A stretch of DNA of 7,802 bases, taken from assembly GCA_946480545.1 (NCBI GenBank), contig CAMLKY010000075.1, positions 1-7,802 on the forward strand, written 5' to 3'. The notes under the pieces were generated by a model, which saw only the letters and a program-made list of their open reading frames with translations, searched no databases and was not told the DNA's origin. Within the stretch, counting starts at the first letter, position 1. Every line of letters begins with the position of its first letter. The translations under genes and the position numbers were made by a program. This stretch comes from an uncultured Acidobacteriota bacterium (lineage in GTDB: Bacteria > Acidobacteriota > Blastocatellia > Pyrinomonadales > Pyrinomonadaceae). Of this stretch, positions 1 to 5,905 are shown in pieces.

Positions 1-1776
1 CCCATGCAGCAGGCCGACGTTGTACTGGGGGAAGACCTTGTCGCGGAGTTCTTCGAACATCTTCGTCGCGGCCTTCAGATCTACTTTCTCGGACTCCTGG
101 ATAAGCGGGTAGACGACATAGACCTGGCGTCCTAGCTCTATCTCCCTATGGATGCCGCGATAGACTCCGTCGCGCTGGTCTTCACCAAGCACTACGGTCT
201 TGACCGGCGTGCGCCCGGGAGGGAGTTCATCGATAACCGAGACATCCAGATCGCCGTAAACCGTCATGGCCAGCGAACGCGGTATCGGGGTGGCGGTCAT
301 CACCAGAATGTCCGGGTTATAGCCAAGCGACCGGAGTGCGGACCGCTGAAGCACACCGAAGCGATGTTGCTCGTCGATGACGGCAAGACCGAGTTTTTGA
401 AATTTCACAGCGTCCTGGATGATCGCGTGGGTGCCAACGATGATCTGGGTCTCGCCCGTCGCGATCGCGTCCTGTGCTTTCCGTTTCTCGGCTGCACGCA
501 TGCTGCCGCGTAGAAGACCCACCTTATAGCCTGTGCCGGCAAAGATCCGTTCCGCATTGCGGGCGTGCTGCTCGGCAAGTATTTCGGTCGGAGCCATAAG
601 CGCGGCCTGGTATCCATTCTCGACAGCGGCGAGCATTGCCATAAAGGCGACGATGGTTTTCCCGCTGCCGACATCGCCCTGGATAAGGCGGTTCATCGGC
701 GCGTCCGAGACCATGTCCTCGACGATCTTGTCGATGACGCGCTCCTGCGCTCCTGTGAGTGGAAACGGAGCAAGCTCCTTCATCCGTTTGACCAGCGGCT
801 CGGGCATCTCGATGACGGTTCCCTTGGGCTCTTTCTGACGTTCACCACGAATAAGCTGAAGCGAAAAGACGAGCCAGAAAAACTCCTCGAATATAAGCCG
901 ACGATGCGCGCGGCTGCGAAAGGCTTCGTATTCGAAGATCGTCGATTCATCGGGCGGGAAGTGGATCTCAACAAGGGCCTGAGCTCGCGGTATGAGCGAC
1001 TGTTCAGCGAGAAGTTCTTTTGGCAAATTCTCGCCTACCGACTTTCGGTCAAGATTCTGGATGACCGCGAACATGATCTCGCGCAGGCGCTTGGTCATGA
1101 ACGGCCCGAGCTTTCGATAAACGGGAACGCGTCTCGCCGTGTGGATCATCGCGAATTCCGGGTCGACTGTCTCATCGCTCTCCTCTGAGTCCGGATCCGG
1201 ATTTTTTGCGATCGCAAGCGGATCGGGAGCGGCGAACAGAGTACCCTCAACGGGCGGAAGGACCTCGAGTTCGTCGGGCTTCTTTAGATTCAATGCGAAC
1301 GTGTTCCGCCGACTATCCCATTCCCAGCGCCCAAACGCCACAAAGCGGGTTCCCCTATCGAATCGCTCCTTGTAGTAAGTGATGATGTGCTGGGCCTGTC
1401 GACCCGAAACGAACCACCAAACGACCACGGGCTTCTTCTTGCGCTCGGCGTCGCTGCCTGAGATCTCGAAGATGTATAGGGGCGGTGCCTTAGGGCTGCG
1501 GTTTTTTCCCACCTGGAAGCCGCCGGACACTCGGGCGTACAGTTCGACGGACGCCTCGATCCCGTCGTAAAGCTGATCGAGAGGCAGAAGGTTCGAGCGA
1601 TCTTCGTACCGCATCGGAAAATAATTGAGGAGGTCTTCGACGGTCGCTTCCGTCGGGTCGGATCTGGCCGATTCAGCGGCCACGGCGGCAGCAAGTTTTC
1701 GCGCCATCGCAGCCGAGAGCTTCGCGATCGAGTGGCGGTGCAGCTCGATTATGGGAGTATCGAGAGTGAGTGTCAT
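1..1776 (-). CDS. recG: ATP-dependent DNA helicase RecG, partial (C-terminus beyond the window)
   Basis: RecG is a superfamily 2 double-strand DNA translocase that remodels stalled replication forks and branch-migrates Holliday junctions. The frame is open from 1776 to the window edge, giving 592 codons. Visible in order: an N-terminal region and OB-fold/wedge part (about 1-230), a TGAQ motif with Gln344, Walker A GDVGSGKT (367-374), motif Ia APTEILAEQH, Walker B DEQH (468-471) followed by RFGVLQR, motif III TATPIPRS (494-501), the family-typical GDLDVSVIDELPPGR, and LLHG at the edge (589-592). E. coli RecG has its Walker A lysine at 302, so this protein is about 70 residues longer at the N-terminus; helicase motifs V-VI and the C-terminus are missing only because the window ends. 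The ATG at 1776 is chosen because an in-frame stop lies at 1801-1803 and a -10-like element ends 8 bases upstream; GTG at 1794 is the only alternative upstream. Identification is firm. Confidence 0.96.
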   Translation of the reverse strand, partial: MTLTLDTPIIELHRHSIAKLSAAMARKLAAAVAAESARSDPTEATVEDLLNYFPMRYEDRSNLLPLDQLYDGIEASVELYARVSGGFQVGKNRSPKAPPLYIFEISGSDAERKKKPVVVWWFVSGRQAQHIITYYKERFDRGTRFVAFGRWEWDSRRNTFALNLKKPDELEVLPPVEGTLFAAPDPLAIAKNPDPDSEESDETVDPEFAMIHTARRVPVYRKLGPFMTKRLREIMFAVIQNLDRKSVGENLPKELLAEQSLIPRAQALVEIHFPPDESTIFEYEAFRSRAHRRLIFEEFFWLVFSLQLIRGERQKEPKGTVIEMPEPLVKRMKELAPFPLTGAQERVIDKIVEDMVSDAPMNRLIQGDVGSGKTIVAFMAMLAAVENGYQAALMAPTEILAEQHARNAERIFAGTGYKVGLLRGSMRAAEKRKAQDAIATGETQIIVGTHAIIQDAVKFQKLGLAVIDEQHRFGVLQRSALRSLGYNPDILVMTATPIPRSLAMTVYGDLDVSVIDELPPGRTPVKTVVLGEDQRDGVYRGIHREIELGRQVYVVYPLIQESEKVDLKAATKMFEELRDKVFPQYNVGLLHG

Positions 1777-1784
1777 TCGAGAGG

Positions 1785-1793
1785 ATTCTAGCA
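1785..1793 (-). promoter_or_regulatory. Putative extended -10 promoter of recG (leaderless)
   Basis: On the minus strand the bases read TGCTAGAAT, an extended -10 (TGn plus TAGAAT). Only 8 bases separate it from the recG ATG, which puts the expected transcription start at or next to the start codon. No convincing -35 is visible 16-18 bases upstream, and no Shine-Dalgarno sequence fits between. The same element sits at the same distance before the transporter gene and pabB, which is the main reason to believe it. Confidence 0.55.
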
Positions 1794-1883
1794 CAGCCTG
1801 TCAGTGGTTTGCGGAGGTAATACGGGAACTCAAACCCAAATTATTCTGAACGATTCTAGAAGAAAATATACCGTGGTAAATGG

Positions 1884-2588
1884 CTACGTCTCGAGTGTGA
1901 ATGGATTAAAGTCAGTCTCGCGATCGTAGAAGTCTTCGTGCTCGACCCTCTTCAACAGCCCGACGATCCAGTAAGTAAATGGGGTCGCGACGACCTCCCA
2001 CATTACCTTGAGAAAGTAGTTCCCGATCATCACGCTGATGACCTGTTCGTTCGACCAGGTTCCGAGAAAAGCGACCGGATAAAAGATCAAACTATCGATG
2101 GCCTCGCCGGCGAATGTCGAACCTATAGTTCGCATCCAGAGAAACCTTCCTTCGGTCATCACCTTGAGCTTTGCCAGCACGAACGAGTTGATGAATTCGC
2201 CGGCCCAGAATGCGATCAGCGACGCTAGTGTGATCCGTGCGGTTTGCCCGAAGATGAAGTTCACGGCGCTCTGGTGCTCGGCAGACATGGTTGCGGCCGG
2301 GGGCAGAGCCGTAACCACGTACGACATTACCGAAGCGAAGACCAGCGCGGCGAACCCGGCCCATACGGCACGGCGCGAGCGAGCGAAGCCGTAGACCTCG
2401 GTCATGATGTCGTTGAAGAGATAGCTGATCGGGAAGAAAAGAACGCCGGCGCCGTAGATGTACTCACCGTAGAACGGGAGATCTATCGACGACACTTTGT
2501 GTACACCTATCAGGTTTGAGCACAGCAGGACGGCGACGAACGCCGCCATGATCAGATCAAAATATTTGTAGCGTCTCGGCGAGGGCAT
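1884..2588 (-). CDS. yhhQ: Queuosine precursor transporter, YhhQ/Vut_1 family
   Basis: This is an inner-membrane transporter of the YhhQ family (COG1738), which imports queuosine precursors such as preQ0/preQ1 for tRNA modification. From the chosen start it is 234 residues with about six hydrophobic segments (roughly 10-30, 43-62, 71-93, 115-138, 155-178, 186-213). Family hallmarks are FPISYLFNDIMTEVYG (52-67), FWAGEFINSFVLAKLK (about 127-142) and GSTFAGEAIDSLIF (156-169). The frame is open up to an ATG at 2693, but that extension of 35 codons runs through the rpsT terminator hairpin and its U-tract, so it cannot be genuine; ATG 2588 (MPSPRRYKYFDL) matches the usual short N-terminus and lies 7 bases after a TACAAT element. 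recG follows 107 bases downstream on the same strand with its own putative promoter. No queuosine synthesis gene is in the window. The family is clear; the exact substrate is inferred. Confidence 0.92.
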   Translation of the reverse strand: MPSPRRYKYFDLIMAAFVAVLLCSNLIGVHKVSSIDLPFYGEYIYGAGVLFFPISYLFNDIMTEVYGFARSRRAVWAGFAALVFASVMSYVVTALPPAATMSAEHQSAVNFIFGQTARITLASLIAFWAGEFINSFVLAKLKVMTEGRFLWMRTIGSTFAGEAIDSLIFYPVAFLGTWSNEQVISVMIGNYFLKVMWEVVATPFTYWIVGLLKRVEHEDFYDRETDFNPFTLET

Positions 2589-2595
2589 GCGGCGG

Positions 2596-2604
2596 ATTGT
2601 AGCA
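2596..2604 (-). promoter_or_regulatory. Putative extended -10 promoter of the yhhQ-like gene (leaderless)
   Basis: The minus strand reads TATGCTACAAT, a good extended -10 (TGC plus TACAAT). Exactly 7 bases lie between the hexamer and the ATG at 2588, so transcription would start at the start codon itself. A possible -35, TTGAAT (2622-2627), is 20 bases away, too far for normal spacing, so the TG extension would have to compensate. There is no room for a preQ1 riboswitch or Shine-Dalgarno sequence if this promoter is used. Confidence 0.6.
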
Positions 2605-2652
2605 TAGCCGCCCGGACCTGCATTCAAACCTGTAAGATCCTGCGGCTTAGAC

Positions 2653-2687
2653 AAAAAAATCGGAAGCAGCCTCGCGAGCTGCTTCCG
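2653..2687 (-). terminator. Intrinsic terminator of rpsT
   Basis: A perfect 10-bp stem, CGGAAGCAGC (2661-2670) with GCTGCTTCCG (2678-2687), encloses a 7-base loop. On the minus strand it is followed by A and seven Ts (2659 down to 2653). It lies 45 bases after the rpsT stop codon, in the correct orientation to end the rpsT transcript. It separates rpsT from the downstream transporter gene and argues against a longer operon. Confidence 0.93.
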
Positions 2688-2732
2688 TAGCAAAGGAGAA
2701 AACTATGAGATGTTGTGAGGTAAAAACTCGTT

Positions 2733-2996
2733 CTAGGCCAGCTCGCCCACGTGCTTGGTCAGCCGTGACTTGTAGCGTGCTGCCGTGTTCTTGTGTATCA
2801 AGCCTTTGTTCACCGCCTTGTCGATAAGCGACACGGTTGGATTCAGGAGCTCCCCACTCTGGGTCTTGTCCGAAGCGGCCAAGGCCGTTCTCAACTTCTT
2901 GATCTGGGTTCGAAGCTTGCTGCGATTGCTCCGATTGATCTGATTACGCTTCTCGTTTTGTCGAACCCGTTTTTCTGCTGATTTATGATTTGCCAT
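2733..2996 (-). CDS. rpsT: 30S ribosomal protein S20
   Basis: S20 is a small basic protein that binds 16S rRNA early in 30S subunit assembly. The 87-residue product has the expected length and family start MANHKSAEKRVRQNEKRN, continues with a lysine/arginine-rich helical region, and ends with the conserved segment LIDKAVNKGLIHKNTAARYK followed by SRLTKHV. The ATG at 2996 is supported by a Shine-Dalgarno AAGGAA (3002-3007) at normal spacing. It has its own near-consensus promoter just after the J-protein stop and its own terminator 45 bases downstream, so it is a monocistronic unit as in many bacteria. In E. coli S20 represses its own translation; the leader here is about 30 bases and shows no obvious structured site for this. 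Confidence 0.98.
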   Translation of the reverse strand: MANHKSAEKRVRQNEKRNQINRSNRSKLRTQIKKLRTALAASDKTQSGELLNPTVSLIDKAVNKGLIHKNTAARYKSRLTKHVGELA

Positions 2997-3032
2997 TACT
3001 GTTCCTTACACAACTCCCAAAAGAAAAGTGCA

Positions 3033-3061
3033 ATTATAGGGGTCGATACCGGATACGTCAA
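3033..3061 (-). promoter_or_regulatory. Near-consensus sigma-70-type promoter of rpsT
   Basis: On the minus strand TTGACG (3056-3061) and TATAAT (3033-3038) are separated by exactly 17 bases. This is the strongest promoter in the window. The predicted transcription start is near 3026-3029, giving a leader of about 30 bases that contains the AAGGAA ribosome-binding site. The -35 begins 5 bases after the stop codon of the upstream J-protein gene, so there is no room for a terminator between them. Confidence 0.9.
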
Positions 3062-3066
3062 GGAGG

Positions 3067-3876
3067 TCACCAGCCTTCCGCTCTTGATACGAACGAGTGC
3101 ATCAAATCCACGATCAGTACGAAAATGGGCGGGTAGAACAGAAACTCGGGATTCGAAAACCAGACCGCCGGCGGGCCCGGGACGGATCCGAGGTCCACGA
3201 AGTTCCCGATCACGAGGCCGGCAGTAAAGCTTAGGACAACACCCACCACCAGAAAGCTACCCGCTACGAACCGCGAGTATGGTTTTGCACCGGCATCCTG
3301 GGCTTCCATTATCGAGTCGTGGATCTCATGCTCGCGGTAGGCGTATCGCTCCATTGCCTCACGGATCCTGCCGATAAGGTGAATCAGGCCGACAACGAAT
3401 AAAGTCCCGAGAATGATGACCCCGGGCACGCCGAGTCGCACAAAGATCTGGGGCTTCACGATCGCCACGACCAGCGTCGACACGAAAAGTGCCACGGTCG
3501 GGAATATGATGCGCTGGAGGGCCATCGACTCGCGCCGCTCTTCGGCTATCATCCGGTCGATGATCTCGTTATAGCGGTGCTCGTAAACCATCTGACGCCA
3601 GCGACGGGCGTGCGTGTTCGACGACGCAAAAACGGAATCTCCGTTGGTCGAACCGTTGTGCTGAGCGTGAAGGATCCGTTTGTCGTACGCCGCGCGCTCC
3701 TTTGGATTACTAAGGACCTCGTATGCCTCGGCGATCGTGGCAAACGCACGTGCGGTGGCTTCGGAGCCGTTGTTCTTGTCCGGATGAAGCTTGCGCGCTA
3801 ACCGCCGATATGCCGATCTGATCTCGGTCTTCGACGCTCTGGGTGATACTTTGAGAGTTTCGTAGTAGTTCACCAT
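3067..3876 (-). CDS. Membrane-anchored J-domain (DnaJ-like) protein
   Basis: J-domain proteins recruit DnaK (Hsp70) and stimulate its ATPase through an HPD motif. Residues 3-68 of this 269-residue protein form a complete J domain: NYYETLKVSPRAS, helix II SAYRRLARKL, HPD at 31-33, helix III FATIAEAYEVLSN, and ERAAYDKR. There is no Gly/Phe linker, no zinc-finger CxxCxGxG repeats and no DnaJ C-terminal substrate-binding domain, so it is not DnaJ proper. A linker rich in Ser/Asn and Arg leads to about four hydrophobic segments (123-141, 148-169, 203-225, 244-262) with a charged loop between the second and third. The J domain is probably cytoplasmic, bringing DnaK to the membrane; the client is unknown. 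The start at 3876 fits the family; no clear Shine-Dalgarno sequence precedes it. It lies between exbD and rpsT, and has its own putative promoter. Confidence 0.9.
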   Translation of the reverse strand: MVNYYETLKVSPRASKTEIRSAYRRLARKLHPDKNNGSEATARAFATIAEAYEVLSNPKERAAYDKRILHAQHNGSTNGDSVFASSNTHARRWRQMVYEHRYNEIIDRMIAEERRESMALQRIIFPTVALFVSTLVVAIVKPQIFVRLGVPGVIILGTLFVVGLIHLIGRIREAMERYAYREHEIHDSIMEAQDAGAKPYSRFVAGSFLVVGVVLSFTAGLVIGNFVDLGSVPGPPAVWFSNPEFLFYPPIFVLIVDLMHSFVSRAEGW

Positions 3877-3944
3877 CGACGCTTTCGGAACGGGCGGAGA
3901 GCAGGATGTTCGTGTGTCGCATGCGAATGCCTCGACACGCGAAA

Positions 3945-3975
3945 ATTATAACACAAGGGTTTTGCGTCGATTCAA
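3945..3975 (-). promoter_or_regulatory. Putative extended -10 promoter of the J-domain protein gene
   Basis: The minus strand reads TGTTATAAT (3945-3953): a perfect -10 hexamer with the TG extension. A possible -35, TTGAAT (3970-3975), is 19 bases upstream, slightly too far. It starts 4 bases after the exbD stop codon. The predicted transcript begins near 3937, leaving a leader of about 60 bases before the ATG at 3876, unlike the leaderless layout of recG, yhhQ and pabB. Confidence 0.7.
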
Positions 3976-3978
3976 GCC

Positions 3979-4428
3979 CTATTCGAGGTCATCGATCTGC
4001 AAGCTCACCGGATCAGCTCCCGCTATCTTCACCGCATCGATCACTTTGGCAACGGTTCCGTAATGTACTTTCCTCGGCGCTTTGATAAAGACCGTACGCT
4101 CTATCCTGGAGCCGTTTCCCGACTGGTCCTCGGCCAGTACGAGATTCTGTTTCCGTAATTCAAAGATCGCTCGCAAAGCCTCGATCAGCTTTCCCGGCTG
4201 CTCAACCGTGGCATCAAGGATCTGATTGTTTAGCCTAAGAGTGGAATCTGCGTTCATCACGACAACTAAGGTCAAGGGCGGCGCCAACACGAGCGGATCG
4301 TCGGTAGGTTCCCTTGGGATCCGGGCGTTAAAAGCACTCGGCTTTATCGGCGTAATCACCATAAAGATGATCAGCAAAACAAGCAGGACGTCGATCAGAG
4401 GCGTGACATTGATCTCGGGCTTGGACAT
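3979..4428 (-). CDS. exbD: ExbD/TolR family biopolymer transport protein
   Basis: ExbD and TolR work with the proton channel ExbB or TolQ, passing proton-motive energy across the periplasm to TonB-dependent uptake or to envelope maintenance. The 149-residue product has the family signature EINVTPLIDVLLVLLIIFMV at 5-24, one transmembrane segment that includes Asp13, the position of the essential proton-linked aspartate. A periplasmic domain follows, ending in IKAPRKVHYGTVAKVIDAVK and a GADPVSLQ strand typical of the family. Only four residues precede the signature, a shorter cytoplasmic N-terminus than usual. The ATG is fixed by a strong ribosome-binding site 6 bases upstream. No exbB/tolQ or tonB gene is in the window; it follows pabB after 65 bases. 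ExbD and TolR cannot be told apart here, so the symbol is provisional. Confidence 0.92.
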   Translation of the reverse strand: MSKPEINVTPLIDVLLVLLIIFMVITPIKPSAFNARIPREPTDDPLVLAPPLTLVVVMNADSTLRLNNQILDATVEQPGKLIEALRAIFELRKQNLVLAEDQSGNGSRIERTVFIKAPRKVHYGTVAKVIDAVKIAGADPVSLQIDDLE

Positions 4429-4432
4429 CGTG

Positions 4433-4442
4433 TTCCTCCTTT
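4433..4442 (-). promoter_or_regulatory. Strong Shine-Dalgarno site for exbD
   Basis: The minus strand reads AAAGGAGGAA; its AGGAGG core (4435-4440) ends 6 bases before the ATG at 4428. This is the best ribosome-binding site in the window and fixes the exbD start despite the short N-terminus. A weak -10-like TATAGT (4457-4462) lies upstream without a fitting -35, so exbD may be read through from pabB. Confidence 0.88.
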
Positions 4443-4493
4443 ACCGGATTCCACGACTATAGACACCGCCGTCTCCGAAAAGTTCCAGCGCGG

Positions 4494-5801
4494 TCAACGG
4501 TGATCGCTTGTCGCGAGCGCTCGAAGGAGGGCCCGGGCCTTGAGAAGGGACTCCTCGTATTCATCAGACGCATCGCTATCTATGACGATGCCTCCACCGA
4601 CGTTGAACGTAACCCTGCGATCGCGCACGACCATCGTCCGGATAGCAACGCTCAGGTCAAGATCGGTATTGCCCGTTAGACTTTCGATTCCCCATCCGCG
4701 TGGGAAACGGATCCCGATCGATCCCATCGACAGACCGCGGGCGTCCGGCTCAAGGTCATCGATGATCCGCATCGTGCTCATTTTCGGTGCACCGGTTATT
4801 GATCCGCATGGAAACATTGCCCGCAGGATGTCGGAAAATTTAGTGTCTTTGCGGAGCGTACCGCGGATGGTCGATACAAGGTGAAAGAGCGTCGGATGTT
4901 CTTCGACGTCGCACAGCTTTTCAACAACCACAGTTCCAAACTCGCAAACGCGTCCGAGATCGTTTCGTATCAGGTCGACGATCATGGTGTTCTCAGCCCG
5001 ATCCTTCAAGCTGTTTTGAAGCTCACGCCGAAGAGCTTCATCTGCGGCTGGTGAATCGCCTCTCGGGCGCGTTCCCTTGATCGGTGACGATTCGATCTCG
5101 CCCGCGCTGGTAGTTCGAAAGAACCGCTCCGGCGAAGCTGACACGACAGCGGAATTCTCGCGTCGCAGGAATGCTGCGAATGGTGCAGGGTGATCGCGAC
5201 GGAGCTTTAGGAATATGTCGCCGGCTGTCGCAGCCCCGGGCACTTCGCAAGTCATCTGCTGCGTCAGGTTTGTCTGATACGTGTCGCCGGACCGGATGCG
5301 CTCTTTTATCGTCTCGATCGCCGATATGTATTCGGCCCGTGTGAAGTTGGCGAGCACACCCGGATCTTTCCCAATATTCCCGATCGATCTGCGGTCTTCA
5401 GAGAGCCGCTTCGATATCAGCTCGCAGTGGGTCCCGCTGCCGGCGAGGAAGGTTTTCCCGGAATCGTAGTCGTGGAATATGAGCGAATCGAATATTGCGA
5501 GAAAGACGTCGGGCTCCGCACTGGCGTGATGAACTTGTATGCCGATGATCTTTGCTCCGAACTCGTATGACAGGGTGAATATCGCGGCTTTATCCTGGGA
5601 GAGTTCATCGAGCGTTCGTAGTATTTCATCCGGATCATCGTCGGCGAACTCAACGACTTTCACCGGCTCGATCCCGGCGACCAGCAGATGCGAGCCAAGA
5701 TGACCGACACCGCAGCTATCGAGGATGCAAACCGTCTCATGCTCGGACATTTGCACGAGTGCAGAGACTAGTTTGTCCGCCGAAAGGTCAAGCTCGATCA
5801 C
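4494..5801 (-). CDS. pabB: Aminodeoxychorismate synthase component I (PabB)
   Basis: PabB converts chorismate, with ammonia supplied by the glutamine amidotransferase PabA, to 4-amino-4-deoxychorismate on the way to p-aminobenzoate and folate. The 435-residue protein has the chorismate-utilising domain from about 155 to 430: YISAIETIKERIRSGDTYQ, SASPERF (221-227), PIKGTRPRG (240-248), ENTMIVDLIRNDLGRV (270-285), FPCGSITGAPK (330-340) and GGGIVIDSDASDEYEE (402-417). Lys242 in PIKGT is the diagnostic PabB lysine; anthranilate synthase TrpE has Ala there, and isochorismate synthases differ elsewhere. The N-terminal part (1-150) is divergent and somewhat shorter than in E. coli. Translation starts at a GTG with no Shine-Dalgarno sequence, 7 bases after an extended -10. 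No pabA or pabC is seen nearby; the product is not fused to a PabC domain. Confidence 0.93.
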   Translation of the reverse strand: MIELDLSADKLVSALVQMSEHETVCILDSCGVGHLGSHLLVAGIEPVKVVEFADDDPDEILRTLDELSQDKAAIFTLSYEFGAKIIGIQVHHASAEPDVFLAIFDSLIFHDYDSGKTFLAGSGTHCELISKRLSEDRRSIGNIGKDPGVLANFTRAEYISAIETIKERIRSGDTYQTNLTQQMTCEVPGAATAGDIFLKLRRDHPAPFAAFLRRENSAVVSASPERFFRTTSAGEIESSPIKGTRPRGDSPAADEALRRELQNSLKDRAENTMIVDLIRNDLGRVCEFGTVVVEKLCDVEEHPTLFHLVSTIRGTLRKDTKFSDILRAMFPCGSITGAPKMSTMRIIDDLEPDARGLSMGSIGIRFPRGWGIESLTGNTDLDLSVAIRTMVVRDRRVTFNVGGGIVIDSDASDEYEESLLKARALLRALATSDHR

Positions 5802-5808
5802 GGCGTCG

Positions 5809-5817
5809 ATTCTAGCA
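5809..5817 (-). promoter_or_regulatory. Putative extended -10 promoter of pabB (leaderless)
   Basis: The minus strand reads TGCTAGAAT, identical to the element before recG, with exactly 7 bases between the hexamer and the GTG start codon at 5801. The predicted transcription start is the first base of that codon. The corresponding -35 position (around 5832-5837) reads GGTTCG, a poor match, so the extended -10 would carry the promoter. A CGCGCG-cact-CGCGCG inverted repeat (5818-5833) occupies the spacer. Confidence 0.58.
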
Positions 5818-5849
5818 CGCGCGCACTCGCGCGAACCCCGTCCCGTTTG

Positions 5850-5878
5850 CTGACATCTTGACGATTTTCACGTAACAT
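5850..5878 (+). promoter_or_regulatory. Putative promoter of the permease-pilZ operon
   Basis: CTGACA (5850-5855) and TAACAT (5873-5878) are separated by 17 bases on the plus strand. Transcription would start near 5885, giving a pyrimidine-rich leader of about 20 bases with no Shine-Dalgarno sequence. It is divergent from the pabB promoter in a 104-base intergenic region. The -10 match is only four of six, so the call is moderate. Confidence 0.5.
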
Positions 5879-5905
5879 ACTGCCAACCTTCTCTCTCCTT
5901 AACAT

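Noticed and set aside
565..1188. A 207-codon plus-strand open frame
   Set aside because: It is antisense to recG, whose frame has all helicase motifs across the same bases; the antisense translation resembles no family I recognise.
1853..1858. Second TAGAAT on the minus strand upstream of recG
   Set aside because: It lacks the TG extension and a -35, and is 76 bases from the start codon, so it does not follow the shared layout; it could still be a weak promoter.
2589..2732. preQ1 riboswitch upstream of the queuosine-precursor transporter
   Set aside because: The interval is filled by the rpsT terminator and the putative promoter; I found no preQ1 pseudoknot pattern, and the predicted mRNA has no leader.
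4494..5801. TrpE (anthranilate synthase) as the identity of the chorismate enzyme
   Set aside because: The active-site motif is PIKGTRPRG with the PabB-type lysine, where TrpE has PIAGT.
5858..5886. TTGACG at 5858-5863 as the -35 of the permease promoter
   Set aside because: No acceptable -10 lies 16-18 bases downstream (TGCCAA at 17). CTGACA with TAACAT at 17-base spacing fits better.
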